A DNA stretch of 64,000 nucleotides from an uncultured Pseudomonadota bacterium (GCA_949290785.1 CASETE010000006.1:62001-126000), one strand, 5' to 3'. Shown: positions 24,356 to 33,253, counted from the stretch's first letter. The notes: a model not told the origin generated them from the sequence alone. A program made the numbers and translations.

Positions 24356-24664
24356 ATGTTCGGTATAAGTTGGGCAGAATTTTTAGTTATTTTATTAGTC
24401 GGGGTTCTGGTAATCCCTGCACGTATGTGGCCTGATGTTGCTAAGTTTTTAGCAAAGGTCGTTAACTTTATTCGCGGGGTAATATGGAAAATATCAGATG
24501 CGTCGGAGCATATAAAACAACAAATTGATTTGGAAAAGCCTATTGACGATTTAATTCGTACGACAACAGACGATGTATTGGCGGATTTTTCTACTCCTAT
24601 AAAAAATATAAAGCAACAAAAAAACAAACGAAAAAGCGTGCGTAAAGGTAAAAGCAACAAATGA
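24356..24664 (+). CDS. tatB: Sec-independent protein translocase TatB
   Basis: A 102-residue TatB: MFGISWAEFLVILLVGVLVI is the N-terminal membrane helix, followed by PARMWPDVAKFLAKVVNFIRG, the amphipathic helix, and a basic tail. TatB and TatC together bind twin-arginine signal peptides. It is two bases after lolA and overlaps tatC by four bases. Confidence 0.9.
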   Translation: MFGISWAEFLVILLVGVLVIPARMWPDVAKFLAKVVNFIRGVIWKISDASEHIKQQIDLEKPIDDLIRTTTDDVLADFSTPIKNIKQQKNKRKSVRKGKSNK

Positions 24665-25377
24665 AAAAAATGACCTTGGGACAACATTTCGTTGAATTAA
24701 GACGCAGAATACTGTGGGTTGCGTGCGTTTTTGTCTTGGCTTTGTGCGCAGGGTGGGTCGTTTCACCTTTCTTGCAGGCCTTTTTAACAAAACCATTATT
24801 AGATGTTTGGACAGAAGGTGCTTTGTTATATGGCGGCGTGACAGATGGATTGATGATACGTTTTTCTTTGTCTGTTTTATTTTCTTTATTTGTAACAACG
24901 CCGTTCGCCTTTTGGCAGGTTTGGGCTTTTGTTGCCCCCGGGTTACACAAGAAAGAAAAAGATTTTGTATGGCCAATTTTGATTTGTTCGCCGTTGTTGT
25001 TTTTAATTGGCGCAGCGTTCGCTTTTTATATCTTGTTTCCTTTTGTATTTAGTTTCTTTATTGAGTTAAATCAATCTGCACCGGTTCCTTCGGTCGTTCT
25101 GCCAATGGCAAAAGATTATTTATCCTTCACAATAGGAATGTTGAAAATATTTGGTCTGGCCTTTCAGTTGCCTTTGATTTTGGTGCTATTAAATAGAATT
25201 GGTGTTTTGTCAAAATCTTATGCAATCAAAATGCGCAGGTATGCAATTGTCTTTATCGTTATAGTTGCTGCGGTCTTGACGCCGCCAGATGTCGTATCTC
25301 AGGTTTTATTAGCGTTGCCAATGTGGTTGTTGTTTGAATTAAGTCTTTTGTTTATGAAGTCAGATGATAACGTTTAG
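24661..25377 (+). CDS. tatC: Sec-independent protein translocase TatC
   Basis: A 238-residue membrane protein with six predicted helices. LGQHFVELRRRILW at the N-terminus is the TatC signature that recognises the twin-arginine motif, and PFAFWQVWAFVAPGLHKKEKD and RYAIVFIVIVAAVLTPPDVVSQ are also characteristic. It is complete and ends the recJ-nrnA-lolA-tatB-tatC run. Confidence 0.95.
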   Translation: MKKMTLGQHFVELRRRILWVACVFVLALCAGWVVSPFLQAFLTKPLLDVWTEGALLYGGVTDGLMIRFSLSVLFSLFVTTPFAFWQVWAFVAPGLHKKEKDFVWPILICSPLLFLIGAAFAFYILFPFVFSFFIELNQSAPVPSVVLPMAKDYLSFTIGMLKIFGLAFQLPLILVLLNRIGVLSKSYAIKMRRYAIVFIVIVAAVLTPPDVVSQVLLALPMWLLFELSLLFMKSDDNV

Positions 25378-25404
25378 ATTGTTTATTTATCTGTCTTTTT
25401 ATGA

Positions 25405-25410
25405 TATAAT
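25405..25410 (+). promoter_or_regulatory. Extended -10 promoter of the LysM/LytM lipoprotein gene
   Basis: TGATATAAT (25402-25410) is followed six bases later by the GTG start codon, so transcription would begin at the start codon itself. The -35 is weak. Confidence 0.55.
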
Positions 25411-25416
25411 TTTTCT

Positions 25417-26799
25417 GTGAACAAAATCTTTTATTGCTTTTTAGTTATTGTGACATTGGCATTGCCTGCCTGTGATTTACAGCCGAAAATAGTGGCATTG
25501 CCTGATACTGTTGGCGAATTCATTTCTACGCGATATCCTGCATTGTTGGCAGACCCAGAAACTCAGCCGGAAATTTATAATTCTGCTGCAAGTGACTATG
25601 GGGTATATGCGTCACCTAATTTATATGGTTCTGTGTCAAGTATGGATTATATAGAATATGCCAGCGTTGATGATTATATCATACCGCCACAGGCAGAAGC
25701 AGGCGCTATGTATGGTGAAATCGCACAAAGCACTGAAATTGATGTGGAATATGGTGGACCTATCATTGAAGAACCTGTTGTTGTTTTAACAGAACAAGAG
25801 GAATATTTGCAGGTACCAATGTATGGCGGTATTAAAACAGAGCATACAGAAAAAGAGGTCATTGTTCAGCCGGGTGATACATTATATTCTTTGGCTAAGA
25901 AGTACAATACAAAGGTAGAAGAAATTGCAAAATTAAATAATTTACAAGAACCTTATGCTTTATCTGTCGGGCAGAAATTAATATTGCCCAGTGTCATTGA
26001 AACTGCGATAGTTCAAACTGTTACCGTTAAAAGACCCGTAACAAACAACACAACTACGCGCGTTGAATTACAAGAGATTTCTGTAGAGGCTGGCGATACT
26101 TTGTATTCAATTTCACGTAAATATTCTGTGCCGGTTAATGATTTGGCTGTTATGAACGGATTAAGTGCACCGTTTACGCTATCCGTCGGGCAGAAATTAA
26201 AAGTGCCGAACCTTAGTAAAGCACCAGTAATGACAATGACGCCGATTAGAAGTGCGGCTACCCAGACAAAATTATCCGCAGGTACAGTAAAGCAAACATC
26301 GACGAAAACTGTCGCCAAGACGACGCCTCAAACAACAAATACGGCAACAAAGCCCGTTGCAAAAGCAAAACCAAAAATTTCTTCTGATCCAAATACGAAG
26401 TTGCCGAAAATTAGTGCGCGTTCTTCATCAAAGTTTTCTTGGCCTGTCAGAGGAAAAATATTATCCAGTTATGGCGCAAAGTCCGGTGGCTTGTTTAACG
26501 ACGGCATAAATATCGGCGCGAATAAGGGTACAACAGTCAAGGCCGCTGAAAATGGTGTTGTTGCATATGCTGGTAATGAAGTAAAAGGTATGGGAAATTT
26601 AATAATTATTCAACATTCTGGTGGTTGGATGACGGTATATGCGCATATGGACACTATGACCGTTCGTCGCGGTACAAAAGTTTCTGTGGGGCAAAAAATA
26701 GGTACTGTCGGTGCAACAGGTAAAGTAGATAAACCGCAATTACATTTTGAAATACGAAAGGGAACCAAGGCGTATAACCCATCTTCATATTTAAAGTAA
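25417..26799 (+). CDS. LysM/LytM-domain lipoprotein, NlpD/DipM-like
   Basis: A 460-residue lipoprotein with signal MNKIFYCFLVIVTLALPAC (Cys19). Two LysM domains (about residues 147-192 and 224-268; VQPGDTLYSLAKKYN and VEAGDTLYSISRKYS) bind peptidoglycan. After a Thr/Lys/Ala-rich linker, a LytM (M23) domain covers about 340-460. The first zinc ligand position reads FNDGINIGA instead of the H-x-G-x-D motif, and PQLHFEIR replaces HLHFE, so it is probably non-catalytic and activates amidases like NlpD or DipM during cell separation. The start is GTG with no Shine-Dalgarno, predicted leaderless. Confidence 0.88.
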   Translation: MNKIFYCFLVIVTLALPACDLQPKIVALPDTVGEFISTRYPALLADPETQPEIYNSAASDYGVYASPNLYGSVSSMDYIEYASVDDYIIPPQAEAGAMYGEIAQSTEIDVEYGGPIIEEPVVVLTEQEEYLQVPMYGGIKTEHTEKEVIVQPGDTLYSLAKKYNTKVEEIAKLNNLQEPYALSVGQKLILPSVIETAIVQTVTVKRPVTNNTTTRVELQEISVEAGDTLYSISRKYSVPVNDLAVMNGLSAPFTLSVGQKLKVPNLSKAPVMTMTPIRSAATQTKLSAGTVKQTSTKTVAKTTPQTTNTATKPVAKAKPKISSDPNTKLPKISARSSSKFSWPVRGKILSSYGAKSGGLFNDGINIGANKGTTVKAAENGVVAYAGNEVKGMGNLIIIQHSGGWMTVYAHMDTMTVRRGTKVSVGQKIGTVGATGKVDKPQLHFEIRKGTKAYNPSSYLK

Positions 26800-26816
26800 A
26801 AGTTGTGTTTCTAATA

Positions 26817-26841
26817 AAAAGGCCACAAAAAGTGGCCTTTT
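26817..26841 (+). terminator. Intrinsic terminator after the LytM lipoprotein gene
   Basis: AAAAGGCCAC pairs with GTGGCCTTTT around a five-A loop, followed by further T residues. The A-run also allows use from the minus strand, downstream of tRNA-Lys. Confidence 0.92.
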
Positions 26842-26851
26842 TTATATGTTT

Positions 26852-26927
26852 TGGTGGGCGCGCAGGGACTCGAACCCTGGACCCACTGATTAAGAGTCAG
26901 TTGCTCTACCAACTGAGCTACGCACCC
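26852..26927 (-). tRNA. tRNA-Lys (CTT)
   Basis: On the minus strand a full cloverleaf runs from acceptor GGGTGCG, paired with CGCGCCC, through a D arm (AGCTCAGTTGGTAGAGCA) and anticodon loop CTCTTAA (anticodon CTT, Lys) to the T arm GGGTTCGAGTCCC. The CCA end is encoded. Its own promoter lies upstream at 26953-26980. With T-G at the fourth acceptor pair all stems close. Confidence 0.97.
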
Positions 26928-26952
26928 GGGTCCTTTTATTTTTACCGTGCTG

Positions 26953-26980
26953 ATTATAGACTTTTTCTTGCTAAATGCAA
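26953..26980 (-). promoter_or_regulatory. Promoter of tRNA-Lys
   Basis: On the minus strand TTGCAT (26980-26975), a 16-base spacer and a perfect TATAAT (26958-26953) lie 26 bases before the tRNA 5' end. Confidence 0.75.
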
Positions 26981-27119
26981 GTGTTTATATGTTTTTAATC
27001 TTTTTTGATGCAAGGTTTTTGAATGATGTTATTAATAAGGTATCTATACCTATGCAAACTTGCGTTTGACTTTGATACAATACAATCGTTGACATGATAA
27101 AACAATAAAAGGAGAGAAA

Positions 27120-27728
27120 ATGAAAAAAATAGCTATGTCTACATTAGCAGTATTAATTGCGTGTCCCGCATTTGCTGGACCACAGCAAGGAGGCAGCAGT
27201 TGGCAACTGTTTGGTTTTGACCCATATATCGGTATTCGTGGCGGTGCAGGGTATACTAACCTTAACTACAGTTTCAATGATCACAAAGAAACTTTATCAG
27301 ATATGGTATTCCAAGGCCGTGCAGCGATGGGTCTGGAAATCTGTGATACAGTAAGATCTGAAATTGAATGGTCTATTTACAGCAAGGCAAAAGATCATGC
27401 AGATTTTGGCGATGCCGGTAAGATAGAAGTTGAAACGAAATTGCAAACCTTGTTGTGGAATATGTATTGGGAATTCGGAGATTATCGTATTGTTCGTCCG
27501 TTCGTAGGTTTGGGTGCTGGTGCTGCATTTACAGATGTTAAACGTACGTATCCAGAAATTTATGAACGTAGCGAAAGTAAAACTCGTTTCTCTGCAATGG
27601 GTACATTGGGCGTAACGTTTGATATGCAGCGTTTTGCTGTTGATTTAGCAGCACGTTATAATTACGTAGACGTTAATTCTGGTCTGCATAACTTTGGCGG
27701 TGATGTTGGTATCAGATTTATGTTCTAA
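27120..27728 (+). CDS. Outer-membrane beta-barrel protein, OmpA/opacity-like
   Basis: A 202-residue protein with a signal peptide (MKKIAMSTLAVLIACPAFA) and an eight-strand-like barrel pattern: alternating aromatic/polar strands such as DPYIGIRGGAGYTNLNYSF, GRAAMGLEI, TLLWNMYWEFG, RPFVGLGAGAAF, FAVDLAARYNYVDV, ending DVGIRFMF with C-terminal Phe. It matches the small outer-membrane barrel superfamily. It has a strong AAGGAGAG and clean codon usage, and is probably an abundant surface protein. Confidence 0.85.
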   Translation: MKKIAMSTLAVLIACPAFAGPQQGGSSWQLFGFDPYIGIRGGAGYTNLNYSFNDHKETLSDMVFQGRAAMGLEICDTVRSEIEWSIYSKAKDHADFGDAGKIEVETKLQTLLWNMYWEFGDYRIVRPFVGLGAGAAFTDVKRTYPEIYERSESKTRFSAMGTLGVTFDMQRFAVDLAARYNYVDVNSGLHNFGGDVGIRFMF

Positions 27729-27736
27729 GGTGTCTT

Positions 27737-27765
27737 TTATCCCGCAACGTTTTGTTGCGGGATAA
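27737..27765 (+). terminator. Strong stem-loop after the barrel protein gene
   Basis: A perfect 12-base stem (TTATCCCGCAAC with GTTGCGGGATAA) around a five-base loop. The downstream sequence is only moderately T-rich, so it may be a 3'-end stabiliser ahead of the second terminator. Confidence 0.75.
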
Positions 27766-27794
27766 GGTTTTATCTTTTTGATTTTCAGATTAGT

Positions 27795-27822
27795 AAATCG
27801 CTTGTGTATGGGCGATTTTTTT
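27795..27822 (+). terminator. Second terminator after the barrel protein gene
   Basis: AAATCGC (27795-27801) pairs with GCGATTT (27812-27818), continuing into seven or more T residues. It lies about 30 bases after the first stem-loop. Confidence 0.75.
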
Positions 27823-27893
27823 ATGTTTTGTATCCTATGACTTTATCACGAACTTATTGATATTATTATATCAGATAAAATGGAGGAAAAATT

Positions 27894-29519
27894 ATGGCAA
27901 CAGCAGGAAAAAGCAAAATTAAACGCAAACCGCAAAATACAAACGTTTATATGATAGGTGCCGGCATTGGCTCTTTGGCGGCTGCGGTTTATTTAATAAG
28001 AGACGCCAAAGTTCCAGGTAAAAATATTCATATATTAGAAACTTTGGACGTAGAAGGAGGAAGCCTGGACGGCGCGGGAAGTTCAAAACAAGGTTATATG
28101 ATTCGTGGCGGACGTATGTTAAATATACCCACATATGAATGCCTGCAAGACGTTATGCACAGTATTCCGTCCGAAGAATTTGATAATATAAGCATGGAAG
28201 AAGAATTCTTGGAGTTTAACGAAGAATTTAAAACGCACTCGCGCGCACGTCTTGTTAAGCAAGACGGCAGTAAAGTAGACGTTACAAAAATGGGCTTTTC
28301 TGATGAAGATAGAAAAGAAATGGAAAAATTGATTTTGTTAGAAAGCGAAAAATCTTTGGGTAATAAACGCATAGATCAAGTTTTTGGTAAGCATTTTTTT
28401 AAGACTAATTTTTGGCTAATGTGGCAAACAACCTTTGCTTTCCAGCCTTGGTCCAGTGCAACAGAATTACGTAGATACATGATACGTTTTATGCACGAAT
28501 TTCCGCGTATACACACGTTGGCCGGTGTCGCTCGTACTGCATATAATCAATATGATTCAATTGTTACGCCTATTGTGAACTGGTTGCGAAAGCATGGTGT
28601 GCAGTTGGTGTTAAATGCCAATGTTGATGATATTTCTTTCGTAAAATTAAATAACGGTGAAATTGTCGCAAATAAGATTTTTTATAAACAAGCGGGTAAA
28701 AACAAAAAAATAGAAATTTTACCCACGGATATAGTTTTGTTTACAAACGGGTGCATGACAGATAATTCTGACCAGGCAGATATGAATACTGTACCGAAAT
28801 ACGAAACCAAACATGTTGGTCCTTCGTTTGCGCTGTGGCAGAAAATTGCTGAAAATAGGCCAGAGTTTGGTAAACCAGAAGTGTTTTACGGCAATCCAGA
28901 TGAAAGTATGTGGATGTCTTTCACAGTGACAATTAATAAAAATCCAAAGTTGTTGAATTATATTCAAGAATTTACAAGAAATCATCCCGGTGGTGGTGCC
29001 TTAGTGACGTTTAAAGATTCTGCATGGCGATTATCTATTGTTGTTGCGCGGCAACCACATTTTAAAAACCAACCGTTGGATACACAGATTTTCTGGGGGT
29101 ATTCGTTAAACATGTTTACAAAAGGCGATTTTGTTAAAAAGCCTATGTATAAATGCACAGGAAAAGATGTGTTGACAGAATTAATGGGGCATCTGCATAT
29201 ACCTAAAAAAGAACGAGCAGATTTTATGAAAGGTGTAATATGCAGAACCTCGTTGATGCCTTATATAACATCACAATTCCAACCAAGAAACATCGGTGAC
29301 AGACCTTTGGTAAACCCAAAAGGATATGAAAATTTTGCTTTCGTCAGTCAGTTTGCGGAATTACCAGATGATGTTGTGTTCACTATGGAGTATTCTGTAC
29401 GTGCTGCGCAGAGAGCCGTTTATTACTTAATGGGCGTTGATAAAGATTTAACACCGGTTAGTAACCATCAATTTTCACCAAAAGTTTTACTTAAATCATT
29501 TTTGAAGTTGCATAGTTAA
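27894..29519 (+). CDS. ohyA: Oleate hydratase (myosin-cross-reactive antigen family)
   Basis: A 541-residue FAD enzyme that adds water across the cis-9 double bond of unsaturated fatty acids. The N-terminal NVYMIGAGIGSLAAAVYLIRDAKVPGKNIHILE is the family's FAD-binding opening, followed by GGSLDGAGSSKQGYMIRGGRML. In characterised enzymes such as that of Elizabethkingia the last motif is RGGREM with a catalytic Glu; here the Glu position is Met, a variant I recall from the Rhodococcus erythropolis hydratase. The gene stands alone with a GGAGG Shine-Dalgarno and flanking terminators, typical of an acquired accessory gene. A role in detoxifying host or dietary fatty acids is inference. Confidence 0.95.
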   Translation: MATAGKSKIKRKPQNTNVYMIGAGIGSLAAAVYLIRDAKVPGKNIHILETLDVEGGSLDGAGSSKQGYMIRGGRMLNIPTYECLQDVMHSIPSEEFDNISMEEEFLEFNEEFKTHSRARLVKQDGSKVDVTKMGFSDEDRKEMEKLILLESEKSLGNKRIDQVFGKHFFKTNFWLMWQTTFAFQPWSSATELRRYMIRFMHEFPRIHTLAGVARTAYNQYDSIVTPIVNWLRKHGVQLVLNANVDDISFVKLNNGEIVANKIFYKQAGKNKKIEILPTDIVLFTNGCMTDNSDQADMNTVPKYETKHVGPSFALWQKIAENRPEFGKPEVFYGNPDESMWMSFTVTINKNPKLLNYIQEFTRNHPGGGALVTFKDSAWRLSIVVARQPHFKNQPLDTQIFWGYSLNMFTKGDFVKKPMYKCTGKDVLTELMGHLHIPKKERADFMKGVICRTSLMPYITSQFQPRNIGDRPLVNPKGYENFAFVSQFAELPDDVVFTMEYSVRAAQRAVYYLMGVDKDLTPVSNHQFSPKVLLKSFLKLHS

Positions 29520-29540
29520 ACTTTGACTTTCTTAAGTTAA

Positions 29541-29570
29541 AATGGTCTTGCAAATGCAAGACCATTGTTT
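29541..29570 (+). terminator. Intrinsic terminator after ohyA
   Basis: AATGGTCTTGCA pairs perfectly with TGCAAGACCATT (29541-29566), followed by GTTTT. Confidence 0.85.
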
Positions 29571-29693
29571 TACGTAAAACTTGTCTATATGCATAAAATC
29601 CTGGCTTATATAGGTATTCAAACCTGACGAAAATCGGTTAAAAATAGTATAAAATAATGATTGTAACCATAAGCAAACAAAAAGGAGAAACTT

Positions 29694-30287
29694 ATGAAAA
29701 ACTTAGTAAAAAAAATGTTAGTTATGTCATCTATATTAGGGGTGGCGGTTTTGCTGTCTGGATGTATGGGGTGCGGACAAAAAAATATGAATAGCCATCC
29801 ACAAGGACATCCACAACAAAAACAAATGATGCATAATCAAATGCAAAATAAACAAATGCAACAAAATCAAAAACCAGAAAAAGTAGTTTTCTATCAAACA
29901 TATGAAGATGCAGATATAACGAAAGTACACGCTAAAATGTACACGCACAGCAGCCACGGCGGTCAATCGGAAATGGGGTATATAAAATTTCATGAGACAG
30001 ATGCAGGCTTAAAAATGGTCGTTGATTTAAAGGATTTGCGTCCGGGTGTAAAGTATAATATGAGTGTACATCAATGCAACAAATGTTCAACAGGAATGTG
30101 CTGTGATAAAAACGCGCTTGCTACGAATATGCCTACTTTGATGATTGAAGAACCCGGTAGATTGCAAGAAACCTTCGTTCTACGCGGTATAACGGCAGAA
30201 CAATTAAACAATGCAAAAATTTACTTAGAACGTGATGGTGGATATAAAGCTGCATGGGGAACCTTGAAAAAAGAAACAATGCTTTAA
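29694..30287 (+). CDS. SodC-like lipoprotein with Met/Gln/His-rich segment
   Basis: A 197-residue lipoprotein (lipobox LLSGC, Cys24). A Met/Gln/Asn/His-rich stretch (about residues 32-60) resembles copper-binding low-complexity segments. The C-terminal domain (about 65-195) follows the Cu/Zn superoxide dismutase pattern: GYIKFHETDAGLKMVVDLKDLRPGVKYNMSVHQCNKC, where SodC has GxHGFHxH. Only one His (VHQ) of the metal pair is left and the later ligands are not evident, so dismutase activity is doubtful; Cys-rich KCSTGMCC may bind metal instead. It has its own AAGGAG start and terminator. A periplasmic copper-binding protein is one possibility. Confidence 0.65.
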   Translation: MKNLVKKMLVMSSILGVAVLLSGCMGCGQKNMNSHPQGHPQQKQMMHNQMQNKQMQQNQKPEKVVFYQTYEDADITKVHAKMYTHSSHGGQSEMGYIKFHETDAGLKMVVDLKDLRPGVKYNMSVHQCNKCSTGMCCDKNALATNMPTLMIEEPGRLQETFVLRGITAEQLNNAKIYLERDGGYKAAWGTLKKETML

Positions 30288-30309
30288 AAATAAGTATTTC
30301 TTACGTTTA

Positions 30310-30334
30310 AACCCTGATTTCTTCAGGGTTTTTT
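30310..30334 (+). terminator. Intrinsic terminator after the SodC-like gene
   Basis: AACCCTGA (30310-30317) and TCAGGGTT (30323-30330) form the stem and a T-run follows. Confidence 0.92.
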
Positions 30335-30380
30335 AAATTATTTGCTTTAAGAAAAAAATCTTATATGCTAATTTCTTGTT

Positions 30381-31949
30381 GTGGAGATTAGAAAGATTTT
30401 TCTTTCGTTATTTTGTTATTGCGTGCTGTATCCTTTTTCGGAAACGGCGGCTTATGTGTTTACAGGGTCTGTAAATGCAGAAAGTCTTGATTTGTCAGAA
30501 AATATTTTTGTTGATAGTGGGGCTATATTAACTATTACGAATATGAATTTTCATTCAAACGCAATCATACATAATAAAGGTGTGATGAACGGCAACATAA
30601 ATATTGACGATGGTTATCAGGTGATTGTTACCGGTCCCGGTGTAATAAACAGTTTTATTAACCTTGGTGAAAGGTCCGATTTAATACAGATAATACATAA
30701 GAATGAAGATGTTGGGCAATTAAACGTTAATGGCGATTATACTGTTTTGGTAAAAAACGCAAAAGATGTTTCTTTAAATCATTTATTCGGCACAAGTAGT
30801 GGGGCAGACCAAATAATTTTGGATAATTCGTCGTTGGTTTTTAATAAGGTCATCATTAAATCGCGTCGCTATTCTTTAAAACCAGATATAAAAATTGTGG
30901 GCAATGTTAATATTTATCTAGATTCTATGGATGATGTATCTGAAGAACCTATCTTATCAAACGTTATCGGTGATGGGACTGTTTATATTCATACTAGGGA
31001 TTCTAATCTTTTGTATGCGGTACATTCTTATATTCAAGATGGAAATTTATATGGTCGTTTGGTGCGTGAAACAGATTATTATAAAATTTTTAGAAATGAT
31101 GCCGGCAAATTTATTAATTCAATAAGACACGAAAATCCGAATGATAAGTTATTAACTGCCTTAGATTCGGCAACGAATATGAACGATTTGAAAAACATAA
31201 TGAATGATTCTGTGCGTTTGAACCCAATTCAATTAATGAATCCGATTCGGATTTTTAATTATTTTGAAAATATGACATATGTTGATTCTGATGAGCCGAT
31301 AGGTATAATGCCTTTATATGTTATAAATAAAAATTTTTATTCTTATGGCGTAAACGCTGGTTTGTCTCATCAGATAAATAAACATATAAAACTTTCTATG
31401 TCTTTGTATAGTGCACATACAGCATATTCTGATTATGTAAATATTTATGATTTTATGCTTTATGGCGGAACATTAAATGCGTTCTATAAATCGGACTTTA
31501 TATTTGTTAACCTGGGGACTGGTGTAAATAAGGCAGATTTTAACACCGGTACTGTATTTAATGGCAAAGATATTATAGATAATCCAACTGGATATAGCTT
31601 TTATGTATTTGGTGATTTGGGTAAAAAATTTCTTTTAGGCGATAATATGATATTCAGTCCATTTGTATCAGTGACGTCAGATTATCTAACTGTTGTTGAT
31701 GAAAAGGATGCAAATTTTTTGGTTGGTGTTGGTTCGGAGATAAAATATTTTCAGTCTGATTATGATGTTAAATATGATTATGGTGTACGCATAAAAATAT
31801 TTAATGAAAATACATATGCCGCCGCAATACGAATCGGGGCCAGGTTTGATAATGATGATGTGGATGCTGGCCTAGAAGTCGGTACTATGCATGATGAAAT
31901 CATGGGCTTTTCTTATAATATACGATTAGGGATAGGTTTTAGTTTATGA
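30381..31949 (+). CDS. Autotransporter-like outer-membrane protein
   Basis: A 522-residue surface protein. A signal peptide (about residues 1-24) is followed by a beta-helix-like passenger (about 25-240) with repeating strands such as GSVNAESLDLSENIFVDSGAILTITN and NKGVMNGNINIDDG. A C-terminal barrel (about 300-522) ends IRLGIGFSL, with alternating strands and a near-terminal Phe as in type V secretion. The passenger is short and has no visible protease triad. The start is GTG with no Shine-Dalgarno and a TGCTAATTT-like -10 six bases upstream, possibly leaderless. The 3' end overlaps the end of miaB by 11 bases. Confidence 0.75.
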   Translation: MEIRKIFLSLFCYCVLYPFSETAAYVFTGSVNAESLDLSENIFVDSGAILTITNMNFHSNAIIHNKGVMNGNINIDDGYQVIVTGPGVINSFINLGERSDLIQIIHKNEDVGQLNVNGDYTVLVKNAKDVSLNHLFGTSSGADQIILDNSSLVFNKVIIKSRRYSLKPDIKIVGNVNIYLDSMDDVSEEPILSNVIGDGTVYIHTRDSNLLYAVHSYIQDGNLYGRLVRETDYYKIFRNDAGKFINSIRHENPNDKLLTALDSATNMNDLKNIMNDSVRLNPIQLMNPIRIFNYFENMTYVDSDEPIGIMPLYVINKNFYSYGVNAGLSHQINKHIKLSMSLYSAHTAYSDYVNIYDFMLYGGTLNAFYKSDFIFVNLGTGVNKADFNTGTVFNGKDIIDNPTGYSFYVFGDLGKKFLLGDNMIFSPFVSVTSDYLTVVDEKDANFLVGVGSEIKYFQSDYDVKYDYGVRIKIFNENTYAAAIRIGARFDNDDVDAGLEVGTMHDEIMGFSYNIRLGIGFSL

Positions 31950-33249
31950 CTTCACCACGTAAGGATGCCTTGTTGGCATCTGTAATACGTATCTTTGCCA
32001 ATTGTTTAACAGGCATATTTTTTGGTGTATCTACGATACATTGTTGCATATATGGCGTCCGATATACGATATGATTACCTGTTTTGTCTGGGCCTTCGCA
32101 TAAACATTCCATTGTTTTGCCGACGCAAGATTCGTTGAATGCACGTTGTAGTTCGTTTAAATAAGAATCTAGTTTTGCCAAACGTTCTGCTTTAATCGCT
32201 TCTGGAATTTGATCTTTCATCAGTGCAGCAGCGGTATGTGGGCGCGGCGAATATTTAAATGAATAAGAATTTATATACTTTATTTTGCGAGCAATTTCCA
32301 TTGTCTGTTCAAAATCTTGGTCTGTTTCCCCTGGGAAGCCTACAATGAAATCGCTGGATATTTGAATGTCAGGGCGCGCTGATTTTAATTTGTCAACTAT
32401 ATCTATATATAGATCCAGACCGTAAGGACGATTCATTCTTGTCAATACATTCTGTGAGCCACTTTGTATAGGCATGTTTAAAAAAGGTAAAAGTTTAGGT
32501 TCTGTTTTAAATATGTCTATCAGGTCATCGGTCATTTCTGTTGGATAACTGGATGTAAAGCGAATGCGCTTAATAGATTCTAGTTTTGCTGTTTCTTTGA
32601 TTAAATCTGATAATCTGTAAATTTTACCTGTCGTTTCATCAGTGTATTTATATCCATTAACATTTTGACCTAGAAAACAAATCTCTATGGCACCAGTATT
32701 GGCGGCATGTGTTGTGTCTTTTATCACATCTTCAAAAGGTCTGGATAATTCGCGACCGCGAGTATAGGGTACAATGCAATACGTACAACAATGGTTACAA
32801 CCTTCTTGAATAGGTATATATGCGACAGCAGGGGACTTTTCCATCTGTGGTAATTCATCGAATTTTTCAAGTCCCGTTAAATCAATGTTTAATAATTTTG
32901 TATCCGGATTTTTTAATATTTCTGGTAATTTATGATAACTTTGCGGTCCTAAAACGAAATTTAAATCGGGAATTCTTTTAAAAGCACTGCCACCAGTTTC
33001 TCGCGCAACACAGCCCACTATGCCGAATAGGGCAGAGGGCTTTTTTGCCTGTCTTATGCGGCCAAGAGCAGAAAAAACTTTATTTGTCGCTTTTTCGCGA
33101 ACTGCGCACGTATTTAAAATTATTATGTCCGCATCGGATAAAATGTCCGTTTGTTCAAATCCGTGCGCGTTTAACATTGTCGCAATTCTTTGACCGTCAT
33201 AAACGTTCATTTGACAGCCAAAAGTATGAATGAAGAATTTTTTTTTCAT
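31939..33249 (-). CDS. miaB: tRNA-2-methylthio-N6-dimethylallyladenosine synthase MiaB
   Basis: A 436-residue radical-SAM methylthiotransferase modifying A37 of tRNAs. The N-terminal UPF0004 domain has FGCQMN, NTCAVREKA and GCVARE (three cluster Cys), then the radical-SAM motif GCNHCCTYCIVPYTRGRE, SSYPTEMTD and a C-terminal TRAM domain. It is complete. It is last in the gatB / 62-residue / miaB run, four bases after the small gene. It needs two 4Fe-4S clusters, hence the SUF products. Confidence 0.95.
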   Translation of the reverse strand: MKKKFFIHTFGCQMNVYDGQRIATMLNAHGFEQTDILSDADIIILNTCAVREKATNKVFSALGRIRQAKKPSALFGIVGCVARETGGSAFKRIPDLNFVLGPQSYHKLPEILKNPDTKLLNIDLTGLEKFDELPQMEKSPAVAYIPIQEGCNHCCTYCIVPYTRGRELSRPFEDVIKDTTHAANTGAIEICFLGQNVNGYKYTDETTGKIYRLSDLIKETAKLESIKRIRFTSSYPTEMTDDLIDIFKTEPKLLPFLNMPIQSGSQNVLTRMNRPYGLDLYIDIVDKLKSARPDIQISSDFIVGFPGETDQDFEQTMEIARKIKYINSYSFKYSPRPHTAAALMKDQIPEAIKAERLAKLDSYLNELQRAFNESCVGKTMECLCEGPDKTGNHIVYRTPYMQQCIVDTPKNMPVKQLAKIRITDANKASLRGEVIN

Positions 33250-33253
33250 GGTC

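Noticed and set aside
24551-24976. Lys/Arg/Thr-rich minus-strand frames opposite tatB and tatC
   Set aside because: Basic, no Shine-Dalgarno, and antisense to two well-supported Tat genes.
26805-27008. A 67-codon plus-strand frame with GRAGTRTLDPLIKSQLLYQLSYAPG
   Set aside because: This is the well-known false protein made by translating the antisense of a tRNA gene; it lies over tRNA-Lys and a terminator.
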